A stretch of 15,178 nt of DNA, from the NCBI GenBank assembly GCA_964483805.1, contig CAZADH010000137.1, forward strand, positions 1-15,178, in the 5' to 3' direction. Of the stretch, positions 7,423-15,121 are shown one piece after another (the stretch's first letter is position 1; every line of letters begins with the position of its first letter). The position numbers were made by a program, and so were the translations under genes. The notes below the pieces were generated by a model. The model was given only the letters and a program-made list of their open reading frames with translations, was not told the origin of the DNA and made no database searches. The stretch comes from CAZADH01 sp964483805 (lineage in GTDB: Bacteria > Muiribacteriota > Ozemobacteria > Ozemobacterales > Ozemobacteraceae).

Positions 7423-8943
7423 TCAGATCAAGGGCCGCAGCCATTGGATCTTGCGCAGGTAGTTCATCTTCTTGAGCAATTTCTCGTTGCAGTGGTGCTC
7501 GGGACCCATCAAGCTCTTGACCTTGCCGTCCCGGTCGACTTCGATCTTGTACTCGAGGCACGGCGCGAAGTCGGTATACATGCGGTTGCGCAGCATGGTG
7601 CCGAAATCCGAACCCTCGATCAGGGCGATGACCTCGGAGTTCACGTTATCGCTCAACGGGTCGAGGTTGTAGGTGCCGACCACGCTGTATTGCCCGTCGA
7701 ACACAAAGCACTTGCTGTGCAGGCGCTGGCTCGCATCCTTCGCCACCAACAACCGCAGTGTGGGGCAGTCTTTCATGAGCTGCATCCAGTCATTCATGAA
7801 GAACGCCTGCGGGAAGATCGCGTCGGTCGAAGCCCCACTGTTGGTGTGCAGGAAAATCTTTACACCACGGGCACTGGCCCGCTTCAGCGCTTCCGTCAGT
7901 GCGTCCGAGAGCACGACATACGAGTTCTGCATGATGATCTCATGTTCGCACGCATCGATGAGTCGGATCATGTTGGCGGCCACGTCGTTGCGCACGCCCA
8001 CGCACGAATGCTGGTCGACGATCTTCAGCGGGTTCTTGCCCTCGCCGCGCCAGATCTCATGACCGGCGTAACCACTGATGTTCTTGTAATTCGTGATCTC
8101 TTTGGTGAACAACTCGACGTGTTTGCGCAAACCCTCGGGGAACGCCGGATCATCGACCTTGTAGGTGCCGTTGCCCTGGATGTAACGATTCATGACGCGA
8201 TACGCCACGTCGAGCTTGGTGGTCTGGTCTTTGAAGTTGATCCAGTCGGGCTTGATCAGCCAGTTCTTGAGGTTGCCCCACTCTTCGTCGAAGCAAAGCT
8301 TGAGGTGACGGGCGACGTACTCGCCTTCCATGACCACGTCGGAATCGCGATAAACGATCTTGTGCTCGCCCTTGCCGACAAAATAGTCTTTGCCGATGTT
8401 GCGACCACCGATGATCGACAGGTGACCGTCGATGATGATGATCTTGTCATGGTTCGAAGCGAACATCTTCTTGAGGTCGAGCAACGCCGGCAACAGAGCT
8501 TTCGCCGGCGAGTTGTACAGCTTGATTTCGACATTCTTGAAGCGGGCCAGCTCTTCCAGTTCGTCGGAATCGCCCAGCTTGTGCGTGAACCGATTGATGC
8601 GCCCGTCGATCATCAGGCGGATCTTCACGCCTTCCCGGGCCTTCTTGCGCAGCAGGCCGAGATACGACCAGCCAAACACATCGTTCTCGACGATGAAATA
8701 TGTTGTGTCAATGGTCTTTTTCGCAGACTCGACCATGGCCCAACGGGTGTACCACGCCTCATCGTTCTTCCAGATGTAGCGGACGCGCGTGTTGATGTCG
8801 CCCGGAGGCGTCTTGATGCTGTCGAAGACTGCCTTCAGATCAGGGTTCGCCGGCAGCGGAGCCATGGCGAAGGCCGAAGCGGCGAAGCACAACAAAACAA
8901 CCCCGAGGAGGATGCGAGACATCCGAATCATACTGTTCCGCAT
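7423..8943 (-). CDS. Exported phospholipase D-like protein with two HKD motifs
   Basis: The 506-residue protein starts at ATG 8943, which has GGAGG seven bases upstream; a TTG eight codons earlier is in frame but not favoured. Residues 1-26 form a signal peptide (…LLCFAASAFA|MAPLP). The mature protein carries two HxK(x)4D motifs, H165-D-K167…D172 (HDKIIIIDG, with GGRNIG after it) and H409-S-K411…D416 (HSKCFVFDG, with GTYNLD after it). That is the bilobed architecture of cardiolipin synthase C, ClsA-like and PLDc_2 proteins. These enzymes use a phospho-histidine intermediate for phosphatidyl transfer or phosphodiester hydrolysis. Whether this one makes cardiolipin, cleaves phospholipid or acts on nucleic acid cannot be decided. 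Location outside the cytoplasm favours lipid chemistry at the envelope. It stands alone, with its own terminator. Confidence 0.85.
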   Translation of the reverse strand: MRNSMIRMSRILLGVVLLCFAASAFAMAPLPANPDLKAVFDSIKTPPGDINTRVRYIWKNDEAWYTRWAMVESAKKTIDTTYFIVENDVFGWSYLGLLRKKAREGVKIRLMIDGRINRFTHKLGDSDELEELARFKNVEIKLYNSPAKALLPALLDLKKMFASNHDKIIIIDGHLSIIGGRNIGKDYFVGKGEHKIVYRDSDVVMEGEYVARHLKLCFDEEWGNLKNWLIKPDWINFKDQTTKLDVAYRVMNRYIQGNGTYKVDDPAFPEGLRKHVELFTKEITNYKNISGYAGHEIWRGEGKNPLKIVDQHSCVGVRNDVAANMIRLIDACEHEIIMQNSYVVLSDALTEALKRASARGVKIFLHTNSGASTDAIFPQAFFMNDWMQLMKDCPTLRLLVAKDASQRLHSKCFVFDGQYSVVGTYNLDPLSDNVNSEVIALIEGSDFGTMLRNRMYTDFAPCLEYKIEVDRDGKVKSLMGPEHHCNEKLLKKMNYLRKIQWLRPLI

Positions 8944-8981
8944 TAGGGAACCTCCGATCGATATCAATAGACAACATGTTA

Positions 8982-9010
8982 ATCCTGACAGGAAAACCGC
9001 GGCCTGTCAA
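8982..9010 (-). promoter_or_regulatory. Candidate promoter with embedded inverted repeat
   Basis: On the - strand a perfect TTGACA (9010-9005) lies 17 bases before CAGGAT (8987-8982), a poor -10 match. The same stretch holds a perfect 7-bp inverted repeat, TGACAGG (8986-8992) and CCTGTCA (9003-9009), with a 10-base spacer. A repeat overlapping both promoter boxes is the usual position of a repressor operator. No regulator gene is adjacent. Confidence 0.35.
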
Positions 9011-9104
9011 ATTTTCGGATTGAATCCCAGCACCGGGGTATTGCCCGGGCATCAGCCCTATTCGAGAGAAACCGTGTCGGCGGCAAGCGTGACGAGCATT
9101 CTGC

Positions 9105-9133
9105 TTGCGGGCGTTCTCGAATTTCCCTACACT
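9105..9133 (+). promoter_or_regulatory. Weak promoter candidate for the radical SAM gene
   Basis: TTGCGG (9105-9110), a 17-base spacer, then TACACT (9128-9133). The -10 box is the same as that proposed for the kinase gene. The -35 box matches only TTG. It would leave a leader of over 200 bases. Confidence 0.25.
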
Positions 9134-9354
9134 CTCCGGGGCGGTACAACAGGGCTGTTGTTCCACTTGCAGTGCGTCGAGGTCCCGTTTTCTCCAGCCA
9201 GTTTCCTGAGGCACTGGTCCCTGGACCCCGCTGCCAGTCTGACAGGAGGCCGAGGAGTGGGCGACGAGTTGCGGTGTGCGTTGCAGGCGCGATGCGGTTG
9301 CCGTCCTGGGTGCAGAAGACCGGTTGAGATGCGCGCGATCGGCTCGTGCCGTCC

Positions 9355-10362
9355 ATGAGCCGTCATCTCGGCATCGAACGGGGTGTATTGCGCCCGCCCA
9401 GCGAGTCGCGCAGCCTGCTGCTGCGCGTGGTGCGCAATTGCCCGTGGAACCGTTGCCGGTTTTGCCCCGCCTACAAGTGCGAAACGTTTTCGGTCCGGCC
9501 GGTGGCCGAGGTCTTCGCCGACATCGACGCGATGGCCGCCGACCCGCTGAGCCGTGAGCACCGTACCCTGTTCCTGCAGGACGCCGATGCCCTCGCCACT
9601 CCAATCGATCATCTGGTCGCGATTGTCGAGCGCGCGCGCGCGCGGTTGTCGCACGTCGAACGGATTACGGCGTATGCACGAAGTAACACGCTGGCGAGCC
9701 GGCGTCCGGACGAATTGGCACGATTGCGCGCGGCCGGGCTGAACCGGGTTCACGTCGGCGTCGAGTCGGGGTGCGATGCTGTTCTCGCGCGCCTCGACAA
9801 AGGCACGAAATTTGCCAGGCAGAAGCAGGGGTGTGAACATGCCCGTGCCGCCGGTTTCGAGTTGTGTTGTTACGTCATGCCGGGACTGGGTGGCGCCGAC
9901 CTCAGCGAGGCGCACGCCGCCGACACGGGTCGACTCATGGTCGAGGTCGCACCCGATGTCGTTCGCCTCCGCACGGCCATGGTGCTCGATGGCACGCCAC
10001 TTGCCGACGACTATCGCGCTGGCCGGTTTGTGCCGCTCGACGAGGTCGGTGTTGTCGCCGAGATTCGCCGCTTTATCAACATTGTGCGCGACACGCCCCT
10101 CGAACTGATCAGTGACCATCGCATCAATCTGCTTCTCGAGCTGCGTGGCCGCCTGCCCGCAGACTTTCGTCGCCTCATCGGCACGATCGACCGCTTTCTC
10201 TCGCTTCCTGAAGATGACCAGGACCTGTTTGTCGCCGGACGCCGCCTGCAGATGATCAAGATCCTCGACGAGTTCGCCCGTCCCGACGTTCGCGCTGCCA
10301 TCGCCGCCCGTCGTCACGAGTGGCGCCCGCGCTTGCCTGTTGATGTCAATACGTTATATTGA
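9355..10362 (+). CDS. Radical SAM enzyme with Cx4Cx2C cluster motif
   Basis: This is a 335-residue cytoplasmic protein. The cluster motif is NCPWNRCRFCPAYK, with C29, C34 and C37 as presumed [4Fe-4S] ligands. The first gap is four residues, against three in the classical CxxxCxxC. The same longer spacing occurs in a known group of radical SAM proteins often annotated as coproporphyrinogen-oxidase-like or Elp3/MiaB/NifB-like. Family segments follow: FLQDADALATP (strand 2), ITAYARSNTLASR, RVHVGVESGCDAVLARLDKG, CYVMPGLGG, VVRLRTAMVLDGTPL and SDHRINLLLELRGRLP. Together they cover the whole core. No cobalamin-binding or SPASM domain is seen and the substrate is unknown. An in-frame stop at 9325 prevents a longer N-terminus. 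GTG 9346 is an alternative start, and neither start has a clear ribosome binding site. The gene downstream has its own promoter candidate. Confidence 0.85.
   Translation: MSRHLGIERGVLRPPSESRSLLLRVVRNCPWNRCRFCPAYKCETFSVRPVAEVFADIDAMAADPLSREHRTLFLQDADALATPIDHLVAIVERARARLSHVERITAYARSNTLASRRPDELARLRAAGLNRVHVGVESGCDAVLARLDKGTKFARQKQGCEHARAAGFELCCYVMPGLGGADLSEAHAADTGRLMVEVAPDVVRLRTAMVLDGTPLADDYRAGRFVPLDEVGVVAEIRRFINIVRDTPLELISDHRINLLLELRGRLPADFRRLIGTIDRFLSLPEDDQDLFVAGRRLQMIKILDEFARPDVRAAIAARRHEWRPRLPVDVNTLY
10333..10360 (+). promoter_or_regulatory. Promoter candidate for the SelO-like gene
   Basis: TTGCCT (10333-10338), a 16-base spacer, then TATATT (10355-10360), which matches the -10 consensus at five of six positions. 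It overlaps the end of the radical SAM gene and lies about 100 bases before the next ATG. The gene pair is therefore probably not a tight operon. Confidence 0.45.
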
Positions 10363-10461
10363 ATATGTCTCCTGGTCCAAGATTGCGACGCATATCGCGC
10401 TTTCGCTGCGGCTCGTCTTGTTTGCCTACTGTTACCGGCCAATCGAGGCAAGGATAACCCA

Positions 10462-12498
10462 ATGACGCGACCATCCTGTGCTCCTCCCTATGTGGGGTCC
10501 TGCACCCCCGGCCTTGCCGACGATCTCCGGCGGTTGTTGGACGGCCCGCCCGGCGCGGTTTCGCGTCTTGGCGAGTCGACTTTTGCCACCATGACGGCGT
10601 GGCGTCTCGACCCCGATCGGGTCAGGGTGATCTATGCCGCAGGTTCGGCGCTGAGTCCGCTTCTTGGTCGGCCGGTCAGCGACGATGAGGCCGCCGCTTT
10701 CGTGCGCGAACACTTGCTCTTGACCCTCGACCCGGCCGAAGCCCTGGCGGAGTCTCCACCGGTGACCGTCTGGGTCGATCGGCAGGCCGACCCGATGAAC
10801 ATCTCTCTGGTCGGAAACAGCGGCTCGGGACGGGCGACTTATGTGGGCCACTGCTTCAATCTCAAGGGGATCGGCCGCACGGTGCTGGCCACCTCGACCG
10901 ACCCCCAGCGCTCGAACGGAGCCCTCGACCTCGTCGGTGCCCTCTGGGAAGCCGTCTGCGCGAATGTCGACGCCGCCAACCTGCGCACCGGCGCCCCGCC
11001 GGTTCTCGCCGTCGTCGACCTGAACAAGGGGGTCAAGGTCCCCTGGTACGACGACCCGATCCCGACCGGGATGATCGTTCGCCTCGATGCACACGGAGAA
11101 CTCGATCGCCCGTCGCATTTGTTCCACGGTGGCGAGGGCGTGCATAAAGAAGCAATAACAGATATTGCTCGTGCCTTCGGTCGGCAAGACGCCGAGAAGT
11201 ATGTTGAGCGTGTCATCCACGGGGGCTGGTCGGCTGGCAACATCTCGCTTCGGGGTCACTTGATCGACTATGACTCGGTGTTCGCGCTGCGGGGCCGTGC
11301 TCCGCAATGGTCATTTCGGCCCAATTGGCTCAGCAATTTCTATGGTTTGGAATCCCAGGGCCAGAAGATCCTGCTCGAGGCGATGGCGACTCATCCTCTC
11401 AACCTTGACGGCGTCGTCGCGACTGCGTTGCATGCAGCCTTCGACGTCGCCCGCCGCGAGCAACTCGAGCGCAGGTTCCTCGATCTCGTCGGCGTTGCCC
11501 CCAACGATGGCGAAACCGTGCTTGCTGCAGAGCACGCAACCGTGGCTGCCCTGGTGAGCCGTTGGGAGTTTCTGGCTGGGCGCATGTATCCGAATTTCAA
11601 GGCCACGGCCGCCTGGGATGCTGAGAATGCAACGCTCAGCGTCTACGATCTCTCCCGTTTCTTCCGCCTCTACCCGCTCGCCCGTTTGCGTGGCCCGGTC
11701 GACGAGCAGACCGCCCTTGGACTGATGCGAAACCCGCTCGGGTTGATGAAGCAGTCCAGCGTGACCGAGGAGGGCGGGATGCCGGACAAGGTCACTGGAC
11801 CGCTGCTGGCCAACCATGCCGTAACCAGCGATGATCAGTTGGCGTTGGTCGATCGACAGGCGCTCGAGTTTGTCGATATGTATGATGTATTTCTTGGTCG
11901 CGTTCTTCGTCTTCTGGGAGGACGGACCGCCACATCATCCGCGCACGCATCGCACTTGGCACTGGGTGCCCGCGCCTACATCGTCAATGAAGAGCGGACC
12001 TACATGTGCTCCCGCCCCGGCCACGATACGCTCATCGCGTTGCTGCAACACTTTCGTGCCGGTTCCCTCGATGGTTCGGGCCTGTCGCGCCTGTTGACAA
12101 GGCTGGTCGCCTCGTGCGACCGCTCGTCATCGCTGCTCGACACTGGAGGCGCCTTCGCCGACGTTCAGTTGTTTCTCGATGGCTACTCCTGTCTGCTCAT
12201 TAGCATTGCTGGGGAATTCCGGCCCCGACTCACCCTCTGGCGGAACAGCCGTGTCGGCATTGGCTTCGCAGATCGCGTGCCAATCTCTGACGGCACCTGG
12301 ACGGTCGAGTGTGATGGCATGCGCTGGAACTGTCAGATCGACCAAGAGGCCGAGGGTGTGCACGTGGTTGGTCCAATCTTTCCCATCGATCGACTGGCCG
12401 CGGATCGACCCAAGTGGCGATTCTACTGCAATGGCACCCCGGTCGATCTTCGTCTCATCCGGCGACTCGACCGGCAGACGTCGGCAGAAGCAGAATAG
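10462..12498 (+). CDS. Divergent SelO-like (YdiU/UPF0061) pseudokinase-fold protein, putative AMPylator
   Basis: A 678-residue soluble protein. The ATG has AAGGA seven bases upstream. The N-terminal part resembles SelO, which transfers AMP from ATP to protein hydroxyls. GSGRA (R124) corresponds to SelO GDGRA. LKGIGRT (K135) corresponds to LKGAGRT. E163 in a helix after it corresponds to the IRE glutamate. MIVRLD…PSHLF resembles the VRVA.SHIRFGHF segment. HGGWSAGNISLRGHLIDYD (H253, N260, D269) corresponds to HGVMNTDNMSILGLTIDYG, which supplies the metal-binding Asn and Asp. So the nucleotide-handling residues appear intact. It lacks the canonical GHQFG segment and many spacers differ. The 400 residues after D269 have no family I recognise; canonical SelO is about 480 residues in total. 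No signal peptide or membrane helix is visible. The assignment rests on motif order by eye and could be wrong. Confidence 0.5.
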   Translation: MTRPSCAPPYVGSCTPGLADDLRRLLDGPPGAVSRLGESTFATMTAWRLDPDRVRVIYAAGSALSPLLGRPVSDDEAAAFVREHLLLTLDPAEALAESPPVTVWVDRQADPMNISLVGNSGSGRATYVGHCFNLKGIGRTVLATSTDPQRSNGALDLVGALWEAVCANVDAANLRTGAPPVLAVVDLNKGVKVPWYDDPIPTGMIVRLDAHGELDRPSHLFHGGEGVHKEAITDIARAFGRQDAEKYVERVIHGGWSAGNISLRGHLIDYDSVFALRGRAPQWSFRPNWLSNFYGLESQGQKILLEAMATHPLNLDGVVATALHAAFDVARREQLERRFLDLVGVAPNDGETVLAAEHATVAALVSRWEFLAGRMYPNFKATAAWDAENATLSVYDLSRFFRLYPLARLRGPVDEQTALGLMRNPLGLMKQSSVTEEGGMPDKVTGPLLANHAVTSDDQLALVDRQALEFVDMYDVFLGRVLRLLGGRTATSSAHASHLALGARAYIVNEERTYMCSRPGHDTLIALLQHFRAGSLDGSGLSRLLTRLVASCDRSSSLLDTGGAFADVQLFLDGYSCLLISIAGEFRPRLTLWRNSRVGIGFADRVPISDGTWTVECDGMRWNCQIDQEAEGVHVVGPIFPIDRLAADRPKWRFYCNGTPVDLRLIRRLDRQTSAEAE

Positions 12499-12787
12499 GA
12501 TGCGACCGCCTTTGCGGTGTTGGTCAATGCGACTGTCCCTTTGGCAACAATGCCTCCCAGAGTGATCCAGAACCGAGTTGCCGGCAGCGCATCGCTACCT
12601 CGTCTCTGACGGCCGTTGGTCCTTCGCTTCGATTGAGGCCAAGAAGTGCTGACACCCGTTTACAGACAGACCGAACGAGCCTGTCGGAAAACGACTTTGC
12701 ACGCGCGAGTGGAGGCCATGGCATCTCGGTCGCCAACTTTCAGGAAACGTTCGGTGGATTTACCGACCGTTCCTGTTCATTTCTTTG
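12499..12787. other. Boundary region between chromosome and IS remnants
   Basis: No gene is supported here. A small hairpin ACCGC-CTTT-GCGGT (12505-12518) just after the SelO-like stop is a weak terminator candidate. GAGCCTGTCGGAAAA near 12677-12691 has the look of a transposon terminal repeat and lies about 100 bases beyond the stop of the IS1182-type fragment. No matching partner was found at the other side, so it may be the surviving end of that decayed element. Confidence 0.3.
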
Positions 12788-13125
12788 TCATTTGCGCCTG
12801 TAATGCGGGGCCAGCTTGCCAATATTGTGGGTAATACACCATAATAACCACTCTGTATTTACCTTTTCTCTACCTCTATGTAAGAAGCGTCGTAAACCTT
12901 TTTGTGCTTTCAGATTGGCAAACACGGGTTCAATCGCCCCAAAACGCCTCCCGCAGATCTGCTTCCCCTCAGGACTGTCAATACGCCGCATCATCTCATC
13001 AATAAGACCTGCCTGCTCGGGACACGCTGGCACCGGGATAACCCGCCGCTTGGCAAACGGTAGCAGACGCAAGGCCTGATTTGGACACACCCCGCGCACC
13101 TCGCGCTTCTCGTTGTATTGCCGCA
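12788..13125 (-). pseudogene. C-terminal fragment of an IS1182-type transposase
   Basis: On the - strand, a frame ending at the TGA at 12790-12788 encodes RRVIPVPACPEQAG…MMRRIDSPEGKQICGRRFGAIEPVFANLKAQKGLRRF…REKVNTEWLLWCITHNIGKLAP. This is the characteristic end of IS1182-family DDE transposases. It includes the third catalytic acid (E in AIEPVF), the E-x6-K spacing, and the VDTQW..Y.LVHNI-like tail. The frame stays open to about 13207, but residues upstream of roughly 13125 look unlike the family. No N-terminal domain or first two catalytic Asp residues exist in this window. The fragment is therefore truncated and cannot transpose. It is cut where the ISL3 similarity on the other strand begins. 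Confidence 0.7.
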
Positions 13126-14235
13126 AACCGACTGCGTTGTGCGAGCTGCCTTTGTTCGTCGGTGACATGCCGAGGCACGAGTCTCCGCCGTTTTCGCACG
13201 TTGCCAATTGGCAGTCGTTCGGTGTTTATCGAGCTCGCAGTGCAACGTGTCCAATGCTGTCGGTGCAACCGCGTTCGTCAGGTGGAGATCGGATTTGCGG
13301 AGGAGCGGTATTCTTACACAAAGCGATTTCGGCGGTATGTCCTTGAGCTTCTGCGATATGCAACAATACAAGATGTTGCTCGTCATCTGCATTTGTCGTG
13401 GGACACGGTGAAGGACATCCAGAAGGCCGATCTGTCCAAACGCTTTGCCCGGCCGTCGTTGAAGAACTTGCGACGCATCGCCATTGATGAGATCGCCGTT
13501 CTGAAAGGGCATCGATACCTGACCGTCGTCATGGATCTCGACTCGGGCGCGGTCGTGTTCGTCGGCGATACGAAAGGGCACGAGGCCCTGGAGCCGTTCT
13601 GGAAGATGCTTGGTCGGCGCACAAATAGAATCGAAGCCGTTGCCACGGACATGGGCACCCCGTATTTGCTGGCGGTGCGTGAGCACCTGCCGAACGCGAT
13701 TCACGTTCTCGATCACTTCCACGTCGTCAAGTCGCTGAACGACAAGCTGTCTGAACTCCGCCGGCAACTCTATCGAGAGGCTACTGACGTATTGCAAAAG
13801 AAGGTCCTGAAGGGAACACGTTGGCTTCTCTTGAAGAACCCGGAGAACCTTGAGGTGTCGAAGAATGAAGACCATCGACTTCAAGAAGCACTACGGCTGA
13901 ATCAACCGCTGGCGATCGCCTACTACCTGAAAGAGGATCTTCGCACGCTCTGGACGCAGGCATCAAAAACGCAAGCAGCGAAGAACCTCTCGCTCTGGGT
14001 CCGGAGAGCGGAGGCCTCGGGCATACGCTTGCTTCAGACGTTTGCACAAACCCTTCAGACACATCGCAACGCAATCCTCGCATACTATGACTGCCCCATC
14101 TCAACAGGTCCGCTTGAAGGCATGAACAACAAGACCAAGACCGTGAAGAGGATGGCCTACGGCTTTCGCGACATGGCATTTTTCAAACTCCGGATACTGG
14201 CAATTCATGAGACGAAGTACGCTTTGGTCGGATGA
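13081..14235 (+). mobile_element. ISL3-family transposase, possibly shortened at the N-terminus
   Basis: A 384-residue DDE transposase. A zinc ribbon (C20-x2-C23 and C59-x2-C62) brackets RRFRTLPIGSRSVFIELAVQRVQC. A helix-turn-helix-like stretch follows (YATIQDVARHLHLSWDTVKDIQK). The DDE core has RRIAIDEIA (D136), VATDMG (D190) or LDHFHV (D211) for the second Asp, and GPLEGMNNKTK (E346). It ends GFRDMAFFKLRILAIHETKYALVG, the normal C-terminus of this subgroup, so the 3' end is complete. The start is poor: TTG 13081 with only AAGG upstream, and the first 16 residues read as the reverse of the IS1182 fragment. Family members usually carry more residues before the zinc ribbon, so the original start has probably been lost. 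I found no terminal inverted repeats flanking it. Confidence 0.85.
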
Positions 14236-14321
14236 ACCGCTTTAAGAACGGCTTGGTCGCACCGACGTGATCCTGGCTCTGTCCATTCTGTCGGCTGCGA
14301 AATGGCGAGCTGTCAGCCGGC

Positions 14322-14361
14322 TAGACAAGTAACGTCACACGTTATATCATGGTCTCATGAT
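14322..14361 (+). promoter_or_regulatory. higBA promoter with two palindromic operator candidates
   Basis: TAGACA (14322-14327), a 17-base spacer, then TATCAT (14345-14350), each matching the sigma70 consensus at five of six positions. A perfect inverted repeat TAACGT-CAC-ACGTTA (14330-14344) fills the spacer. A second, ATCATG-GTCT-CATGAT (14346-14361), covers the -10 box and the toxin start codon. HigA-type antitoxins repress their own operon through such palindromes. Transcription would start at about 14357, on the ATG itself. Confidence 0.6.
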
Positions 14362-14641
14362 CAAGACGTTTCGGTGCAAGGAGACTGAGAAGGTCTTCAA
14401 GCGGCAATACTCTCGGAGGCTGCCTTCTGATATTCAAGAGACGGCCTTCCGAAAGCTTCGCATTTTGCATCGTTCTGTCACGGTAAATGACCTTCGAGTG
14501 CCTCCATCCAATCATCTTGAAGTTCTAAGGGGCAATCGATCTGGTCAGTGGAGCATTCGAATCAACGATCAATGGCGAATCTGCTTTGTCTGGAAGGGTG
14601 TAGATGCGTTCGACGTTGAGATCGTCGATTATCACGGCTGA
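14357..14641 (+). CDS. higB: HigB-family toxin (RelE superfamily mRNA interferase)
   Basis: A 94-residue basic protein of the HigB/plasmid-maintenance-killer group, ribosome-dependent mRNA endonucleases that halt translation when freed from HigA. The family core is present: a two-helix N-terminus (MIKTFRCKETEKVFKRQYSRRLP), then NHLEVLRGNRSGQWSIRIND at residues 52-71, QWRICFVW at 72-79, and VEIVDYH near the end, containing the Arg and His residues expected at the active site. The length is normal. No ribosome binding site precedes the ATG, and the predicted transcription start falls on it. The antitoxin gene starts 14 bases after the stop. Base composition is visibly more AT-rich than in the chromosomal genes to the left, a sign of separate origin. 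Confidence 0.9.
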   Translation: MIKTFRCKETEKVFKRQYSRRLPSDIQETAFRKLRILHRSVTVNDLRVPPSNHLEVLRGNRSGQWSIRINDQWRICFVWKGVDAFDVEIVDYHG

Positions 14642-14655
14642 CAGTGAGGAGTTTT

Positions 14656-14967
14656 ATGACGACGAAGCGAATCCCTGCGTTGCATCCTGGTGAGGTTCTT
14701 TTGCACGAGTTCTTGACTCCTCTTGGGTTGAGTCAAAATCGCCTTGCGAATGACATTGGTGTGCCTCCAAGGCGCATCAATGAAATCGTTCTCAAGAAGA
14801 GGTCCATCACGGCGGACACGGCCTTGAGGCTTGCCCGATACTTCAAGATGTCTCCTCAGTTTTGGATGGGCCTGCAAATGGACTACGAGCTTGATCTTGA
14901 GGTTGATCGGCTTGCCGGTCGGTTACGGCAGGAGGTCAAGATTTACCATCGGACGAAGGCGGCTTGA
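14656..14967 (+). CDS. higA: HigA-family antitoxin (XRE helix-turn-helix)
   Basis: A 103-residue DNA-binding antitoxin that neutralises HigB and represses the operon. It begins with the HigA hallmark HPGEVLLHEFLTPLGLSQ (residues 10-27). The XRE helix-turn-helix runs over about residues 25-74 (NRLANDIGVPPRRINEIVLKKRSITADTALRLARYFKMSPQFWMGLQ). I chose ATG 14656 because GAGGAG (14646-14651) lies four bases upstream. A GTG at 14644 is in frame but would add only four residues and lacks a site. The toxin-first order is typical of HigBA. The C-terminus is short and basic. Confidence 0.92.
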   Translation: MTTKRIPALHPGEVLLHEFLTPLGLSQNRLANDIGVPPRRINEIVLKKRSITADTALRLARYFKMSPQFWMGLQMDYELDLEVDRLAGRLRQEVKIYHRTKAA

Positions 14968-15121
14968 GCGCGCAACGAAGTGGACTGAGGCATGGGTCTT
15001 GGGAAGCAGTCCTGTATCGTGATTTGCATGGTTCAGCTTGGTTCTTGGTAGGGTGGTGCTGATTGCTGCAACGATGGGTTCGACGCTGTTCACTGCAATG
15101 ATAAACAGTGCTCATTCACAC

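Larger units (their letters stand above)
8944..9354. other. Divergent intergenic region HKD protein / radical SAM gene
   Basis: This 411-base gap lies between divergent genes. It holds the ribosome binding site, a candidate promoter and a palindrome for the - strand gene (8982-9010), a small GCAAGC/GCTTGC inverted repeat (9083-9108) and a weak + strand promoter candidate at 9105-9133. Open frames crossing it lack ribosome binding sites and recognisable residues, so I call no gene here. Confidence 0.45.

Noticed and set aside
7444..8946. Long 500-codon open frame on the + strand
   Set aside because: It is exactly antisense to the HKD-domain gene, whose - strand frame has a signal peptide and both catalytic motifs. 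High GC content at third positions keeps the opposite strand open.
8789..9358. 189-codon frame on the + strand reaching into the divergent intergenic region
   Set aside because: Its first third is antisense to the HKD protein signal peptide and the rest looks random, with no ribosome binding site.
9127..10317. 396-codon open frame on the - strand over the radical SAM gene
   Set aside because: It has no ribosome binding site or recognisable motif, and the + strand carries the radical SAM cluster motif.
14275..14290. GGCTCTGTCCATTC as an ISL3 terminal inverted repeat
   Set aside because: ISL3 ends often begin GGCTCT, but here the motif points away from the transposase. No matching inverted copy was found upstream of it.
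14328..14347. CGTTATAT before higB as the right core of a preceding attC
   Set aside because: The expected L' box (GTCCGCTC-like) is not at the right distance. The sequence is better explained by the promoter palindrome.
14968..15121. Small gene between higA and the attC-like half site
   Set aside because: Only a 19-codon frame (ATG 14990) is present, with no ribosome binding site. A weak CACTG/CAGTG repeat lacks a T-tract.
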